Below, piece after piece: positions 8,926 through 17,267 of a DNA stretch of 64,000 nt. Each line of letters starts with the position of its first letter. Positions within the stretch are counted from its first letter, which is position 1. The notes below the pieces were generated by a model. The model was not told the origin of the DNA and searched no databases. It worked only from the letters and a program-made list of their open reading frames with translations. Position numbers and translations under genes: made by a program. Source of the DNA: Leisingera caerulea DSM 24564 (GTDB lineage: Bacteria > Pseudomonadota > Alphaproteobacteria > Rhodobacterales > Rhodobacteraceae); NCBI RefSeq assembly GCF_000473325.1, contig NZ_AXBI01000012.1:44531-108530 (forward strand). Reading direction: 5' to 3'.

Positions 8926-11244
8926 TCAGCCCTGCCGTTTGAGGGTTTCAATCGCCATCAGCACCCGCTCCGGCGTGGCGGGCGCATCCAGGCGCGGGCA
9001 GACCTTGTAATCCGCGGTGCTGGCAACCGCCATCGACAGCGCCTCGAACACCGAGATGCCCAGCATGAACGGCGGCTCGCCCACGGCCTTGGACCGCTTG
9101 ATGGTGCGCTTCTTGTTGACCGACCACTGGGCCAGCTGGGTGTTGAAGATGCGCGGCCGGTCGGAGGCCAGCGGGATCTTGTAGGTCGAGGGCGCATGGG
9201 TGCGCAGGCGGCCCTCGCCGTCCCACCACAGCTCCTCGGTGGTGAGCCAGCCCATGCCCTGGATGAACGCGCCCTCCACCTGGCCCTTGTCCAGAACCGG
9301 GTTCAGCGAGCGGCCCACGTCATGCAGAATATCGGTGCGCTCGACCCGGTATTCGCCGGTCAGCGTGTCGACGGAGACTTCAGAGCAGGATGCGCCATAA
9401 GCGTAGTAGAAGAACGGCTGCCCCTTGCCCGCCGCGCGGTCCCAGTGGATTTCCGGCGTCTTGTAGAAGCCCGCCGCCGACAGGTGGACGCGGGCCATAT
9501 AGGCCTCCTTCACCAGCGTATCAAAGGGGATCTCCTCGCTGCCAACGCGCACGCGGTTGGGCAGGAACTCGACTTCCGCCTCGGACACGCCATGCTTCTC
9601 AGCCGCGAACTTGGTCAGCCGGGCAATGATCTGCTCCGCCGCATCCAGCGCCGCCATGCCATTGAGGTCCGACCCCGAAGACGCCGCGGTGGCGGAGGTG
9701 TTCGGCACCTTCTCGGTGGTGGTCTTGGTGATCTTGATGCGCTCGAAATCCACCTGGAAGGCATCGGCCACAACCTGCGCCACCTTGGTGTTGAGGCCCT
9801 GCCCCATCTCGGTGCCGCCGTGGTTCAGGTGGATCGAGCCGTCATTGTAGACGTGGATCAGCGAGCCCGCCTGATTGTACCAGGTCGCCGTGAAGGAAAT
9901 GCCGAATTTCACCGGCGTCAGGGCAATGCCCTTCTTGATGATCTTCGACTCCTTGTTGAAGGCGATGATCTCTTCCCGGCGCTTGCGGTATTCGGCGTTC
10001 TCTTCCAGCTCCCCGATCAACCGGTCGAGGATGTTGTCCTCCACCTTCTGATGATAGGGCGTCAGATCGCGGCCATCTTCGCCATAGAAGTTGGCCTTGC
10101 GCACATCCAGCGGGTCCTTGCCGAGGGCATAGGCGATCTCTTCGATCATCCGCTCCGCCGCGACCACACCCTGCGGCCCGCCAAAGCCGCGGAAGGCGGT
10201 GTTGGAGACGGTGTTGGTCTTCATCGGGCGGCTTTTCAGCAGCACATTCGGGTAGAAATATGCGTTATCCGCATGGAACAGCGCACGGTCGGTGACCGGC
10301 CCCGACAGGTCCGAGGAATAGCCGCAGCGCGCGGCAAAGCCGCCCTCGACCGCCTGAATGCGGCCCGCGTCGTCAAAGGCCACGTCATAGTCGATCACGA
10401 AGTCATGGCGCTTGCCGGTTGCGGTCATGTCCTGATCGCGGTCCGGGCGGATCTTGACCGGGCGGTTATGCTTCTTCGCGGCAATTGCAGCCACCGCGCA
10501 GAACAGGTTCATCTGGCTTTCCTTGCCGCCAAAACCGCCGCCCATCCGGCGCACGTTGACGGTGACCGCGTTGTTCGACACGCCCAGAACATGCGCAACC
10601 ATATGCTGCGCCTCGCTCGGGTGCTGGGTGGAGCAATGCACGGTCACGTCCTCGTCCTCGCCGGGAATGGCAAAGGCGATGTGGCCTTCCAGATACATGT
10701 GGTCCTGGCCGCCGACGGTCATCTGCGCCTGGATGCGGTGGGGGGCGTCCTTGCGCCCGGCCTCAACGTCGCCGCGCTCCAGCTTCAGCGGGTCGGTGAT
10801 CATCGGATAACCGGCCTCCTGCGCCTGGACCGGGTCCAGCGCGTGCGGCAGCACCTCGTAATCCACCTGTGCCAGCTCAGCCGCACGGCGCGCGGCGTCG
10901 CGGGTTTCGGCAATCACCGCAAACATCGGCTGGCCGTGGAATTCGACCTTCTCGGTCGGGAATACCGGCTCGTCATGCTTGCCGGTGGGGCTGATGTCGT
11001 TGACGCCGGGAATATCATCCGCGGTCAGCACATCCACCACGCCCGGCGCGGCGCGCACGGCAGACAGGTCGATACCTTTGATGTTGGCATGCGCCACGGT
11101 GGACACACCCAGATAGGCATGCAGCGTGCCATAGGGTTCGGCGATATCGTCGGTGTATTCGGCGCGGCCCGTCACATGCTTGATTGCGCTGTCGTGCTGG
11201 CGGTCATGATGCACTGCGCCGCTGATGGTCTGATGGTCTTTCAT
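8926..11244 (-). CDS. xdhB: Xanthine dehydrogenase, molybdopterin-binding (large) subunit
   Basis: The 772-residue subunit starts at an ATG preceded by GAGGAGG. It carries the aldehyde oxidase/xanthine dehydrogenase a/b hammerhead near the N-terminus (GRAEYTDDIAEPYGTLHAYL). It also has molybdopterin contacts MGGGFGGKESQ and NTAFRGFGGPQG, HLNHGGTEMGQGLNTK, and the catalytic glutamate region KAVGEPPFMLGIS. With XdhA it hydroxylates hypoxanthine to xanthine and xanthine to urate, passing electrons through two Fe-S clusters and FAD to NAD+. Gene order xdhA-xdhB-xdhC with gaps of 12 and 3 nt indicates one transcript. Molybdate for its cofactor is probably supplied by the modABC genes 17 kb away. 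Confidence 0.96.
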   Translation of the reverse strand: MKDHQTISGAVHHDRQHDSAIKHVTGRAEYTDDIAEPYGTLHAYLGVSTVAHANIKGIDLSAVRAAPGVVDVLTADDIPGVNDISPTGKHDEPVFPTEKVEFHGQPMFAVIAETRDAARRAAELAQVDYEVLPHALDPVQAQEAGYPMITDPLKLERGDVEAGRKDAPHRIQAQMTVGGQDHMYLEGHIAFAIPGEDEDVTVHCSTQHPSEAQHMVAHVLGVSNNAVTVNVRRMGGGFGGKESQMNLFCAVAAIAAKKHNRPVKIRPDRDQDMTATGKRHDFVIDYDVAFDDAGRIQAVEGGFAARCGYSSDLSGPVTDRALFHADNAYFYPNVLLKSRPMKTNTVSNTAFRGFGGPQGVVAAERMIEEIAYALGKDPLDVRKANFYGEDGRDLTPYHQKVEDNILDRLIGELEENAEYRKRREEIIAFNKESKIIKKGIALTPVKFGISFTATWYNQAGSLIHVYNDGSIHLNHGGTEMGQGLNTKVAQVVADAFQVDFERIKITKTTTEKVPNTSATAASSGSDLNGMAALDAAEQIIARLTKFAAEKHGVSEAEVEFLPNRVRVGSEEIPFDTLVKEAYMARVHLSAAGFYKTPEIHWDRAAGKGQPFFYYAYGASCSEVSVDTLTGEYRVERTDILHDVGRSLNPVLDKGQVEGAFIQGMGWLTTEELWWDGEGRLRTHAPSTYKIPLASDRPRIFNTQLAQWSVNKKRTIKRSKAVGEPPFMLGISVFEALSMAVASTADYKVCPRLDAPATPERVLMAIETLKRQG

Positions 11245-11256
11245 CTCAAATCCTCC

Positions 11257-12720
11257 TCAGGCGACGGCCAGCCGGACGGCACCGGCGGTTCCCGCATCAT
11301 GTTCCAGGTAGAAGCGGCGCAGCAGGTTGCTGGCCGTAAGCGCGCGGTACCCCGCAGAGGCACGCCAGTCGCTCAAGGGGGTGAAGTCCTGCTTCACCGC
11401 TTCGGCTGCAGCGTCAAACGCGGCCTCGCCCCAGGGCTGGCCAACCAGCGCGGCCTCGGCACCGGCAGCGCGCTTGGGCGTTGCCGCCATGCCGCCGAAT
11501 GCAATGCGCGCGCCAGTGATCGTGCCGTCCTTCACGGTGACGCTGACCCCGGCGGCAACCGAGGAAATATCCTCGTCCCGGCGCTTGGAGATCTTGTAGG
11601 CGGCATCAATCTGCCCGTCCCGGCGCAGCGGGATGCGGATCGAGGCAACAAAGTCACCGGGCTCGCGGTCCTGCTTGCCGTAGTCGGTAAAGAAATCTTC
11701 CAGCGGCAGGGTGCGCGAGCCGCCCTTCTTCTGCAGCGTCACCTCGGCGCCCAGCGAAATCAGAACCGGCGGAGTGTCCCCGATGGGGGAGCCGTTGGCG
11801 ATATTGCCGCCGATGGTGCCCATATTGCGCACCTGCCAGCCGGCGATGCGGTCCCAGTAGGCGCTCAGATGCGGGAAAGCATCGCGGATCGCTTCTTCGC
11901 TTTCAGTATAGGTGACGCCGGCACCGATGGTCAGCGCCTCATCGGTCAGCTCAACCGCCTTCAGCTCCTCAAGGTGGGCGACAAACACCACCGGCGAGAT
12001 CGGCTTCATGAACTTGGTGACCCACAGGCCCACATCGGTGGAGCCGGCCACGATGGTCGCCCTGGGGTTCTCCGCCAGCACCTCTGCAAGGTCGGCCGCG
12101 TCCAGCGGCAGGATGGCGCGGTCGTCCTCGGGGCCGGTCACAACGCGGGCCTCGGGCTGGATCGCCTTCAGCTTGGCGGTCAGGCTGTCGCGTTCGGCGG
12201 TCAGGTAATCATTGGCCGGGGTGCCGTACTGGTTCACCGCCAGCGCGGCCTTCACAATCGGCTCATAGCCGGTGCAGCGGCAGAGGTTGCCCTGTACGGC
12301 AGTTTCCACCTCAGCCTCATTCGGCTGCGGGTTTTCCATCCACAGCGCGTACAGCGACATCACGAAACCGGGGGTGCAGAAGCCGCACTGGCTGCCGTGG
12401 TATTCGACCATCGCCTGCTGCACCGGGTGCAGGCGGCCCCCCGGGCCGGACAGATGTTCGACCGTCACCACGTGGCAGCCATTGAGCGAGGCCAGGAAAC
12501 GGATGCAGGCGTTCACCGCCTCATAGCGCAGGGCGCCATTATGCAGACGTCCCACCAGCACCGTGCAGGCGCCGCAGTCGCCCTCGGCGCAGCCTTCTTT
12601 GGTGCCGGTCAGGCGCTGTTCCAGGCGCAGGAAATCCAACAGGGTGGTGGTCGCCTTCACGTCCTCCAGCACAATGTCCTTGCCGTTCAGAAGAAAGCGT
12701 ATGCCGGTTTGATGTGCCAT
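11257..12720 (-). CDS. xdhA: Xanthine dehydrogenase, Fe-S/FAD (small) subunit
   Basis: The 487-residue subunit starts at the ATG at 12720 with GGGAGG upstream; 28 further in-frame codons upstream look non-coding. The N-terminal 2Fe-2S ferredoxin domain has GCAEGDCGACTVLVG and the second [2Fe-2S] domain has QCGFCTPGFVMSL and GNLCRCTGYEPIVKA. The FAD-binding domain (about 190-365) contains IVAGSTDVGLWVTK and MGTIGGNIANGSPIGD, and a CO dehydrogenase flavoprotein C-terminal domain follows. It is the electron-transfer half of the bacterial two-subunit xanthine dehydrogenase. It is the first gene of the operon and divergent from a LysR regulator gene. Confidence 0.96.
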   Translation of the reverse strand: MAHQTGIRFLLNGKDIVLEDVKATTTLLDFLRLEQRLTGTKEGCAEGDCGACTVLVGRLHNGALRYEAVNACIRFLASLNGCHVVTVEHLSGPGGRLHPVQQAMVEYHGSQCGFCTPGFVMSLYALWMENPQPNEAEVETAVQGNLCRCTGYEPIVKAALAVNQYGTPANDYLTAERDSLTAKLKAIQPEARVVTGPEDDRAILPLDAADLAEVLAENPRATIVAGSTDVGLWVTKFMKPISPVVFVAHLEELKAVELTDEALTIGAGVTYTESEEAIRDAFPHLSAYWDRIAGWQVRNMGTIGGNIANGSPIGDTPPVLISLGAEVTLQKKGGSRTLPLEDFFTDYGKQDREPGDFVASIRIPLRRDGQIDAAYKISKRRDEDISSVAAGVSVTVKDGTITGARIAFGGMAATPKRAAGAEAALVGQPWGEAAFDAAAEAVKQDFTPLSDWRASAGYRALTASNLLRRFYLEHDAGTAGAVRLAVA

Positions 12721-12841
12721 GGGGCCTCCCGAATGTCTCATGGGCCGTGCTGGCCCGCTTATGCTATTTTTACCTTGTCTGACTGCCACGGTTAACGGCC
12801 GCAATCGCGAAAGGCTTTCAACGCCCTGTTGAAAATGGTTA

Positions 12842-12873
12842 GGCTAATAGGTGCCGGAACCGGCGTGTTAGCC
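12842..12873. promoter_or_regulatory. Inverted repeat between xdhA and the LysR gene
   Basis: GGCTAA (12842-12847) pairs with TTAGCC (12868-12873), and an inner GCCGG-AA-CCGGC (12853-12864) gives a nested dyad. It lies 55 nt upstream of the regulator ATG and about 120 nt from xdhA. It could be an operator for the divergent promoters or a leader hairpin; function is inferred from position only. Confidence 0.4.
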
Positions 12874-12927
12874 GCCTGCCGTGGAAAAGGGCAAGCGGCA
12901 GATGCGCCCCGTAAAGGTCTGTGAGTC

Positions 12928-13845
12928 ATGTCTTATCTGGAATCCCTGCGCGTCTTTACCCGAGTCGTCGAACTGGGCAGCATCACCTCTGGCGGGCGGG
13001 ATCTGCGGCTGACTCCGGCGGTGGCAAGCAAGCGGATCAAGGAGCTTGAAAAGCACCTTGGCGTCCGGCTGTTCAACCGCACCACGAGATCGCTGACCCC
13101 GACCGAGGCCGGGCAGCTGTTTTATACCGAAGCCAAGAAGGTTCTCGAATCGATTGAGGACGCCGAGGCGGTGGTTTCGCAGTTCTCTGCAGCGCCCCGC
13201 GGGGTGATCCGGGTGACCGCGCCGCTGGGTGTCGGCCGCCGCATCATCGCGCCGCTGGTGCCGGGATTTGTCGAGGACTATCCTGCCACTGAAATCCGGA
13301 TGCGGATGTCGGACCGCAAGGTCGATATCCTGGCGGATGGTCTGGATGTGGCGTTCTTCATCGGCACACCGCACGATTCCACCCTGAAGATGCGCAAGAT
13401 CGCCGATTGCGCCCGGGTTCTGTGCGCCGCGCCGGAGTATCTGGAGCGCCACGGCACCCCGCAGGTGCCGGAGGATCTGCTGACCGGCCACAATTGCCTG
13501 CTGCTGCGCTATCCGCGCTCGCCTGAGTATTATTGGACGCTGGAAACACCCGAGGGGCCGCGCAAGCTGGAGGTGTCAGGGAAATACGACGCGGACGACA
13601 GCGACGTGCTGACCAATTGGGCGCTGGACGGGCGCGGTATCGTCAACAAGCCGCGGTTTGACGTGGCCGCGCACCTGCGCAGCGGCGCGCTGGTCGAAGT
13701 GCTGCCGGACACCCCGCCGGAGCCGACCATTTTCGGCTGCCTTTACCCGCACCGGAAGTTGCAGGATCCCAAGATCCGCCTGTTTGTGGATTACGCGGTG
13801 AAGCATGGATTGGCCGCTTTCCGCCATAGTGAGACCGGCAAGTAG
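12928..13845 (+). CDS. LysR-family transcriptional regulator, probable regulator of xdh operon
   Basis: The 305-residue protein has an N-terminal winged helix-turn-helix (VVELGSITSGGRDLRLTPAVASKRIKELE, about 14-42) followed by the LysR substrate domain from about residue 88. It is transcribed away from xdhA, the classic arrangement for a LysR activator of the divergent operon; the effector may be a purine intermediate such as urate (inference). It is a clear paralogue of the LysR protein at 15775-16683: both contain IRKIADC-RVLCAAPEY, a GDVLT/SDVLT-WALDG segment and a QDPK-RLF-D C-terminal motif. Confidence 0.9.
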   Translation: MSYLESLRVFTRVVELGSITSGGRDLRLTPAVASKRIKELEKHLGVRLFNRTTRSLTPTEAGQLFYTEAKKVLESIEDAEAVVSQFSAAPRGVIRVTAPLGVGRRIIAPLVPGFVEDYPATEIRMRMSDRKVDILADGLDVAFFIGTPHDSTLKMRKIADCARVLCAAPEYLERHGTPQVPEDLLTGHNCLLLRYPRSPEYYWTLETPEGPRKLEVSGKYDADDSDVLTNWALDGRGIVNKPRFDVAAHLRSGALVEVLPDTPPEPTIFGCLYPHRKLQDPKIRLFVDYAVKHGLAAFRHSETGK

Positions 13846-13862
13846 GCATTGCCCAATAGAAA

Positions 13863-13885
13863 AGGCGGGCACTGCTGGCCCGCCT
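13863..13885 (-). terminator. Rho-independent terminator of the small lipoprotein gene
   Basis: AGGCGGGC (13863-13870) and GCCCGCCT (13878-13885) form a perfect 8-bp stem with a 7-nt loop. On the minus strand the stem is followed by TTTTCTATT. It lies between the convergent LysR and lipoprotein genes. Confidence 0.75.
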
Positions 13886-13908
13886 GACAAGAAAAAATGA
13901 CTCCCGCC

Positions 13909-14112
13909 TTAGCAGCGGTGTGGGTTTTCCTCGCAGTACAGCAGGTTCGCAGCGGCCCCGACAGCGGCCCCCGCGGCCACGTTCCCGTCCAGAACCGCCG
14001 CGCCGGCGGCGCCTGCGCCTGCGCCGTAAACCAGCCGCTCACCAGTCGTGTCACCGCAAGCAGCAAGGGTGGTGCAGACTGCAAATCCGATCGCAATAGT
14101 TTTCTTCAGCAT
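13909..14112 (-). CDS. Small glycine-zipper lipoprotein, function unknown
   Basis: The 67-residue protein starts at an ATG preceded by GGAGG. A short signal peptide (LKKTIAIGFAVCTTL) ends in a lipobox LAAC, so the mature protein would be lipidated at Cys19. A Gly/Ala-rich stretch (GAGAGAAGAAVLDGNVAAGA) resembles a glycine zipper, and the C-terminus YCEENPHRC has two further cysteines. Small proteins of this type are common in Rhodobacteraceae, often unnamed. It lies between the xdh regulator gene and puuD with its own terminator, so is probably unrelated to purine use. Confidence 0.75.
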   Translation of the reverse strand: MLKKTIAIGFAVCTTLAACGDTTGERLVYGAGAGAAGAAVLDGNVAAGAAVGAAANLLYCEENPHRC

Positions 14113-14363
14113 TACTTTTCCTCCTTCAACGCCCAAACCCCGCAGTTTTGCCGCGGTCCCAAACGGCCAATTCCCGGCTGTTGCCGCCGGGAAAGGGTGC
14201 CCGAGAGGGAATGGCGCTGTGGCTGATCAGGCCGGCAAGCCCCGGTAACCGGCGCAATTGGGCAAACCCTATAGCAGTATAACACACGGCGGGGCTGTTT
14301 GGTTCCATGCTCTTGCTGCACGGGGGTGCACAGGTGGTGCACGCCCGGTGCCGGACGAAAATC

Positions 14364-14385
14364 GGCCCCGCCAGGGTGCGGGGCC
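14364..14385 (-). terminator. Terminator downstream of puuD
   Basis: GGCCCCGC and GCGGGGCC form a perfect 8-bp stem with a 6-nt loop. On the minus strand it is followed by GATTTTCG. It lies 25 nt past the puuD stop codon. Confidence 0.7.
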
Positions 14386-14410
14386 ATTCGAATTTTCAGG
14401 CAGTCCTGCG

Positions 14411-15670
14411 TCAGTTCGCAGCCAGTGTGAAGGGCAGATCCTTGGAAGCGCTGCCGTACCAGCGGCGGATCAGGGCGCGCTCCTCGTCCTCCATATAGGT
14501 GACGTTGGCGGGCGGCATCGCGTGGGTGGCGCCCGCCTGGAGGTAGATCTCCTTGGCATATTTCGCCACATCCGCGGGGGTCTCCAGCAGCACGTTCTTT
14601 GGCGCGCGGCGGATGCCGTCATAGTAGGGCTCCCGCGCGTGGCACATGGCGCAGCGGCCCGGCACCACATTCATCACGTCCTCGAAGTGCTGGTTGCTGG
14701 CAAACACCTGCTCGGATTTGGTCAGCTCCCGTGCTTCGGATTCTTCATAGGTGTCCTGCTGCAGCGGAGCCTGGCTCAGGATCATGATGCCGATGAACAG
14801 GATCGCGGTCACCGGCCAGGTCCAGGTCGGGTTGCTGGTGCCCGCGTGGTTGCTGTTGAAGTAATGGCGGATTGTCACGCCCATCAGGAACACCAGCGCC
14901 GCGATCAGCCAGTTGTACTCAGTCGCAAAGGCCAGCGGATAGTGGTTGGACAGCATCAGGAACACAACCGGCAGCGTCAGGTAGTTGTTATGGGTCGAGC
15001 GCAGCTTGGCGATCTTGCCGTATTTGGCGTCCGGCGTGCGGCCTTCCTGCAGGTCCTTCACCACGATGCGCTGGTTCGGCATGATGATGAAAAAGACGTT
15101 TGCGGTCATGATAGTAGCCGTAAAGGCCCCCAGATGCAGCATAACCGCGCGGCCGGTGAAGATCTGGTTGTAACCCCAGCCCATGGCGACCAGCAGCACG
15201 AACAGCAGCACCATCAGGAAGGTCGGCTTGTCCCCCAGCGGCGACTTGCACAGGTAGTCATAGACCAGCCAGCCGATGCTGAGCGATGCGCCGGAAATCA
15301 GGATGCCCTGCCACAGGGCCAGATCGGCCTTGGTCGAGTCGATCAGGTACAGCTCCCCGCCCGCCCAGTAGACGATCATCAAGAGGCCAGCCCCCGACAG
15401 CCAGGTCGCGTAGCTTTCCCATTTGAACCAGATCAGATGGTCCGGCATGTTCTCCGGCGCCACCAGGTATTTCTGGATGTGATAGAAACCGCCGCCGTGG
15501 ACCTGCCATTCCTCGCCATGCGCGCCGACCGGCAGATGCGGAACTTTCCGCAGGCCAAGGTCCAGCGCGACGAAGTAGAAGGACGATCCGATCCAGGCAA
15601 TGGCGGTGATGACATGAAGCCAGCGGACCGCAAAGCCCAGCCAGTCCCACATGATCACAAGCTCTTCCAT
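14411..15670 (-). CDS. puuD: Urate hydroxylase PuuD (membrane-bound, cytochrome c fused)
   Basis: The 419-residue protein starts at an ATG preceded by GGAGAG. About eight membrane helices fill the first 300 residues (for example GFAVRWLHVITAIAWIGSSF and LALWQGILISGASLSIGWLV). A C-terminal cytochrome c domain has the haem-binding motif CAMCH (340-344) and a candidate axial Met in THAMPPAN. PuuD oxidises urate to 5-hydroxyisourate, passing electrons to the respiratory chain without making hydrogen peroxide, and replaces soluble uricase in many proteobacteria. It is divergent from a LysR gene, and uraH, encoding the next enzyme, lies close by. Confidence 0.93.
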   Translation of the reverse strand: MEELVIMWDWLGFAVRWLHVITAIAWIGSSFYFVALDLGLRKVPHLPVGAHGEEWQVHGGGFYHIQKYLVAPENMPDHLIWFKWESYATWLSGAGLLMIVYWAGGELYLIDSTKADLALWQGILISGASLSIGWLVYDYLCKSPLGDKPTFLMVLLFVLLVAMGWGYNQIFTGRAVMLHLGAFTATIMTANVFFIIMPNQRIVVKDLQEGRTPDAKYGKIAKLRSTHNNYLTLPVVFLMLSNHYPLAFATEYNWLIAALVFLMGVTIRHYFNSNHAGTSNPTWTWPVTAILFIGIMILSQAPLQQDTYEESEARELTKSEQVFASNQHFEDVMNVVPGRCAMCHAREPYYDGIRRAPKNVLLETPADVAKYAKEIYLQAGATHAMPPANVTYMEDEERALIRRWYGSASKDLPFTLAAN

Positions 15671-15774
15671 TGTTCTCTCCTCATAAGCTTTGACCCAAGA
15701 CTAGAGCATGCCGTTATTTTCATGTATTAGGTAAAAAATCCAAGCTGTTTCAAAATAACACAAAGAATACGTGA

Positions 15775-16683
15775 ATGGCCTATCTCGACAATATCCGCAC
15801 CTTCGTCCGGGTCTATGAACTTGGCAACATGTCCGCCGCCGCGCGCGACATGCGGATTTCGGCGGCGGTAGCGTCGTCGCGGATTTCTCAGCTGGAAGAA
15901 CACCTTAACGTGCGGCTGTTCCAGCGGACCACGCGGCTTTTGAACCCGACGGAGCAGGGCAACCTGTTCTACCGCGGCGCGGTCAAGATCCTGGAAGCAG
16001 TGGATGAGGCCGAGGCCGACATCAGCAGCGTCACGCAGACGCCGCGCGGCACGCTCTATTTGGCGGCGCCCCTGGGGCTGGGGCAGCGGCTGATTGCGCC
16101 GGCGGTGCCGAAGTTCAAGGAAGCCTATCCGCTGATCTCGATCCGGCTGCGGCTGTCGGACCGCAAGCTGGATCTGGCGGCAGAGGGGCTGGACGCGGCG
16201 TTTTTCCTTGGTGTGCCGGAGGACTCAAACCTGCGCATACGCAAGATCGCCGATTGCCCGCGGGTGCTGTGCGCGGCGCCGGAGTACATCAAGCAGCGCG
16301 GCCAGCCGAAAAACAGCGAGGAGCTGAAGACGGATGCGCATGACTGCCTGAACCTGCGCTATCCCGGCGCGCCGGAGTTCCAATGGCCGCTGCGCAGCCA
16401 GGACGGGGTCAAGCGGGTGACAGTGACCGGGCCGTTTGAATCGGACCACGGCGACGTGCTGACCAGCTGGGCGCTGGACGGGCATGGCATCATCCTCAAG
16501 CCGGTGTTCGAGATTTCGGAGCATCTGGCCTCGGGCCGGCTGGTGCCGGTGCTGGCAGAGGAGCCGCCGATCCCGATCCAGATGGCCTGCCTGTACGTCC
16601 ACCGCCGCCACCAGGACCCCAAGGTGCGGCTGTTCATGGATTTCATGGTGGATCACATCCAGGCGTCCCTCCCCCAGGAATGA
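15775..16683 (+). CDS. LysR-family transcriptional regulator, probable regulator of urate genes
   Basis: The 302-residue protein has an N-terminal winged helix (LGNMSAAARDMRISAAVASSRISQLEEH) and a LysR effector domain. The start is ATG 15775; no Shine-Dalgarno is visible upstream, where the DNA is AT-rich. It is divergent from puuD (104 nt) and paralogous to the LysR protein at 12928-13845. The two may bind similar operators and split control of xanthine-to-urate and urate-to-allantoin steps. This is inference from gene position. Confidence 0.9.
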   Translation: MAYLDNIRTFVRVYELGNMSAAARDMRISAAVASSRISQLEEHLNVRLFQRTTRLLNPTEQGNLFYRGAVKILEAVDEAEADISSVTQTPRGTLYLAAPLGLGQRLIAPAVPKFKEAYPLISIRLRLSDRKLDLAAEGLDAAFFLGVPEDSNLRIRKIADCPRVLCAAPEYIKQRGQPKNSEELKTDAHDCLNLRYPGAPEFQWPLRSQDGVKRVTVTGPFESDHGDVLTSWALDGHGIILKPVFEISEHLASGRLVPVLAEEPPIPIQMACLYVHRRHQDPKVRLFMDFMVDHIQASLPQE

Positions 16684-16688
16684 AAAAG

Positions 16689-16712
16689 CCCGCCCCAGTT
16701 GCCTGGGACGGG
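16689..16712 (-). terminator. Terminator downstream of uraH
   Basis: CCCGCCCCAG and CTGGGACGGG form a 10-bp stem with one mismatch and a TTGC loop. On the minus strand it is followed by CTTTTTCA. It lies between the convergent LysR and uraH genes. Confidence 0.7.
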
Positions 16713-16761
16713 AACCGCCGGCGGATGCCAAGCGGGAGGAGAGGTAACTTAGGGAGTCGGC

Positions 16762-17118
16762 TCAGCTGCCGCGGTAGGTGGAATAGCCGTAGGGCGACAG
16801 CAAGAGCGGCACGTGATAGTGGCTGTCAGCCTCGCTCATGCCAAAGCGCAGCGGCACTTCGTCCAGGAACAGCGGGTCGGCGCCCGCCTGGCCGGTTGCG
16901 CGCAGGTATCCGCCGGCGTGGAACACCAGTTCATAGGTGCCGGTGGCGAATTCGCCTGCGGGCAGGATCTGCTCATCGGTGCGCCCGTCGTCATTGGTGG
17001 TCAGGCTGCGCAGGTGAATGCGCTCCTTGCCTTCGATCCGGTACAGGTCGATCTTCAGCCCTTCCGCCGGGCAGCCGCGGGCGGTGTCCAGCACATGGGT
17101 GGTCAGAAATCCGGCCAT
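16762..17118 (-). CDS. uraH: 5-hydroxyisourate hydrolase (transthyretin-like)
   Basis: The 118-residue protein starts at an ATG preceded by AAGGAGG. It matches the family in size and has the N-terminal motif [16 protein letters not shown] with the catalytic His, the central DGR segment, and the diagnostic C-terminal YRGS tetrapeptide. It hydrolyses 5-hydroxyisourate, the PuuD product, to OHCU. It is divergent from the puuE-uraD fusion, whose UraD part takes the next step. Confidence 0.96.
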   Translation of the reverse strand: MAGFLTTHVLDTARGCPAEGLKIDLYRIEGKERIHLRSLTTNDDGRTDEQILPAGEFATGTYELVFHAGGYLRATGQAGADPLFLDEVPLRFGMSEADSHYHVPLLLSPYGYSTYRGS

Positions 17119-17267
17119 GCCAGCCTCCTTTCAATTCCGTTTCCCTAGGTATGCGCGCATCAGGCCAATGCATACAGAAGGAAGAGTCAAAAAGTTCTTT
17201 CAAAAATATACTGAAAGCCGAAGCGGATTATCTGTTCTATACATAATAAAAAGACAGGAGACCTGAC

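Noticed and set aside
8716..12795. A 1359-codon open frame on the plus strand
   Set aside because: It lies entirely antisense to xdhA, xdhB and part of xdhC, whose proteins have full catalytic motifs; the plus-strand translation is His/Arg/Gly-rich with no motif. It is a GC-rich shadow.
14258..15730. 490-codon plus-strand frame opposite puuD
   Set aside because: Antisense to puuD, whose membrane helices and CAMCH haem motif are clear; the plus frame has no recognisable domain.
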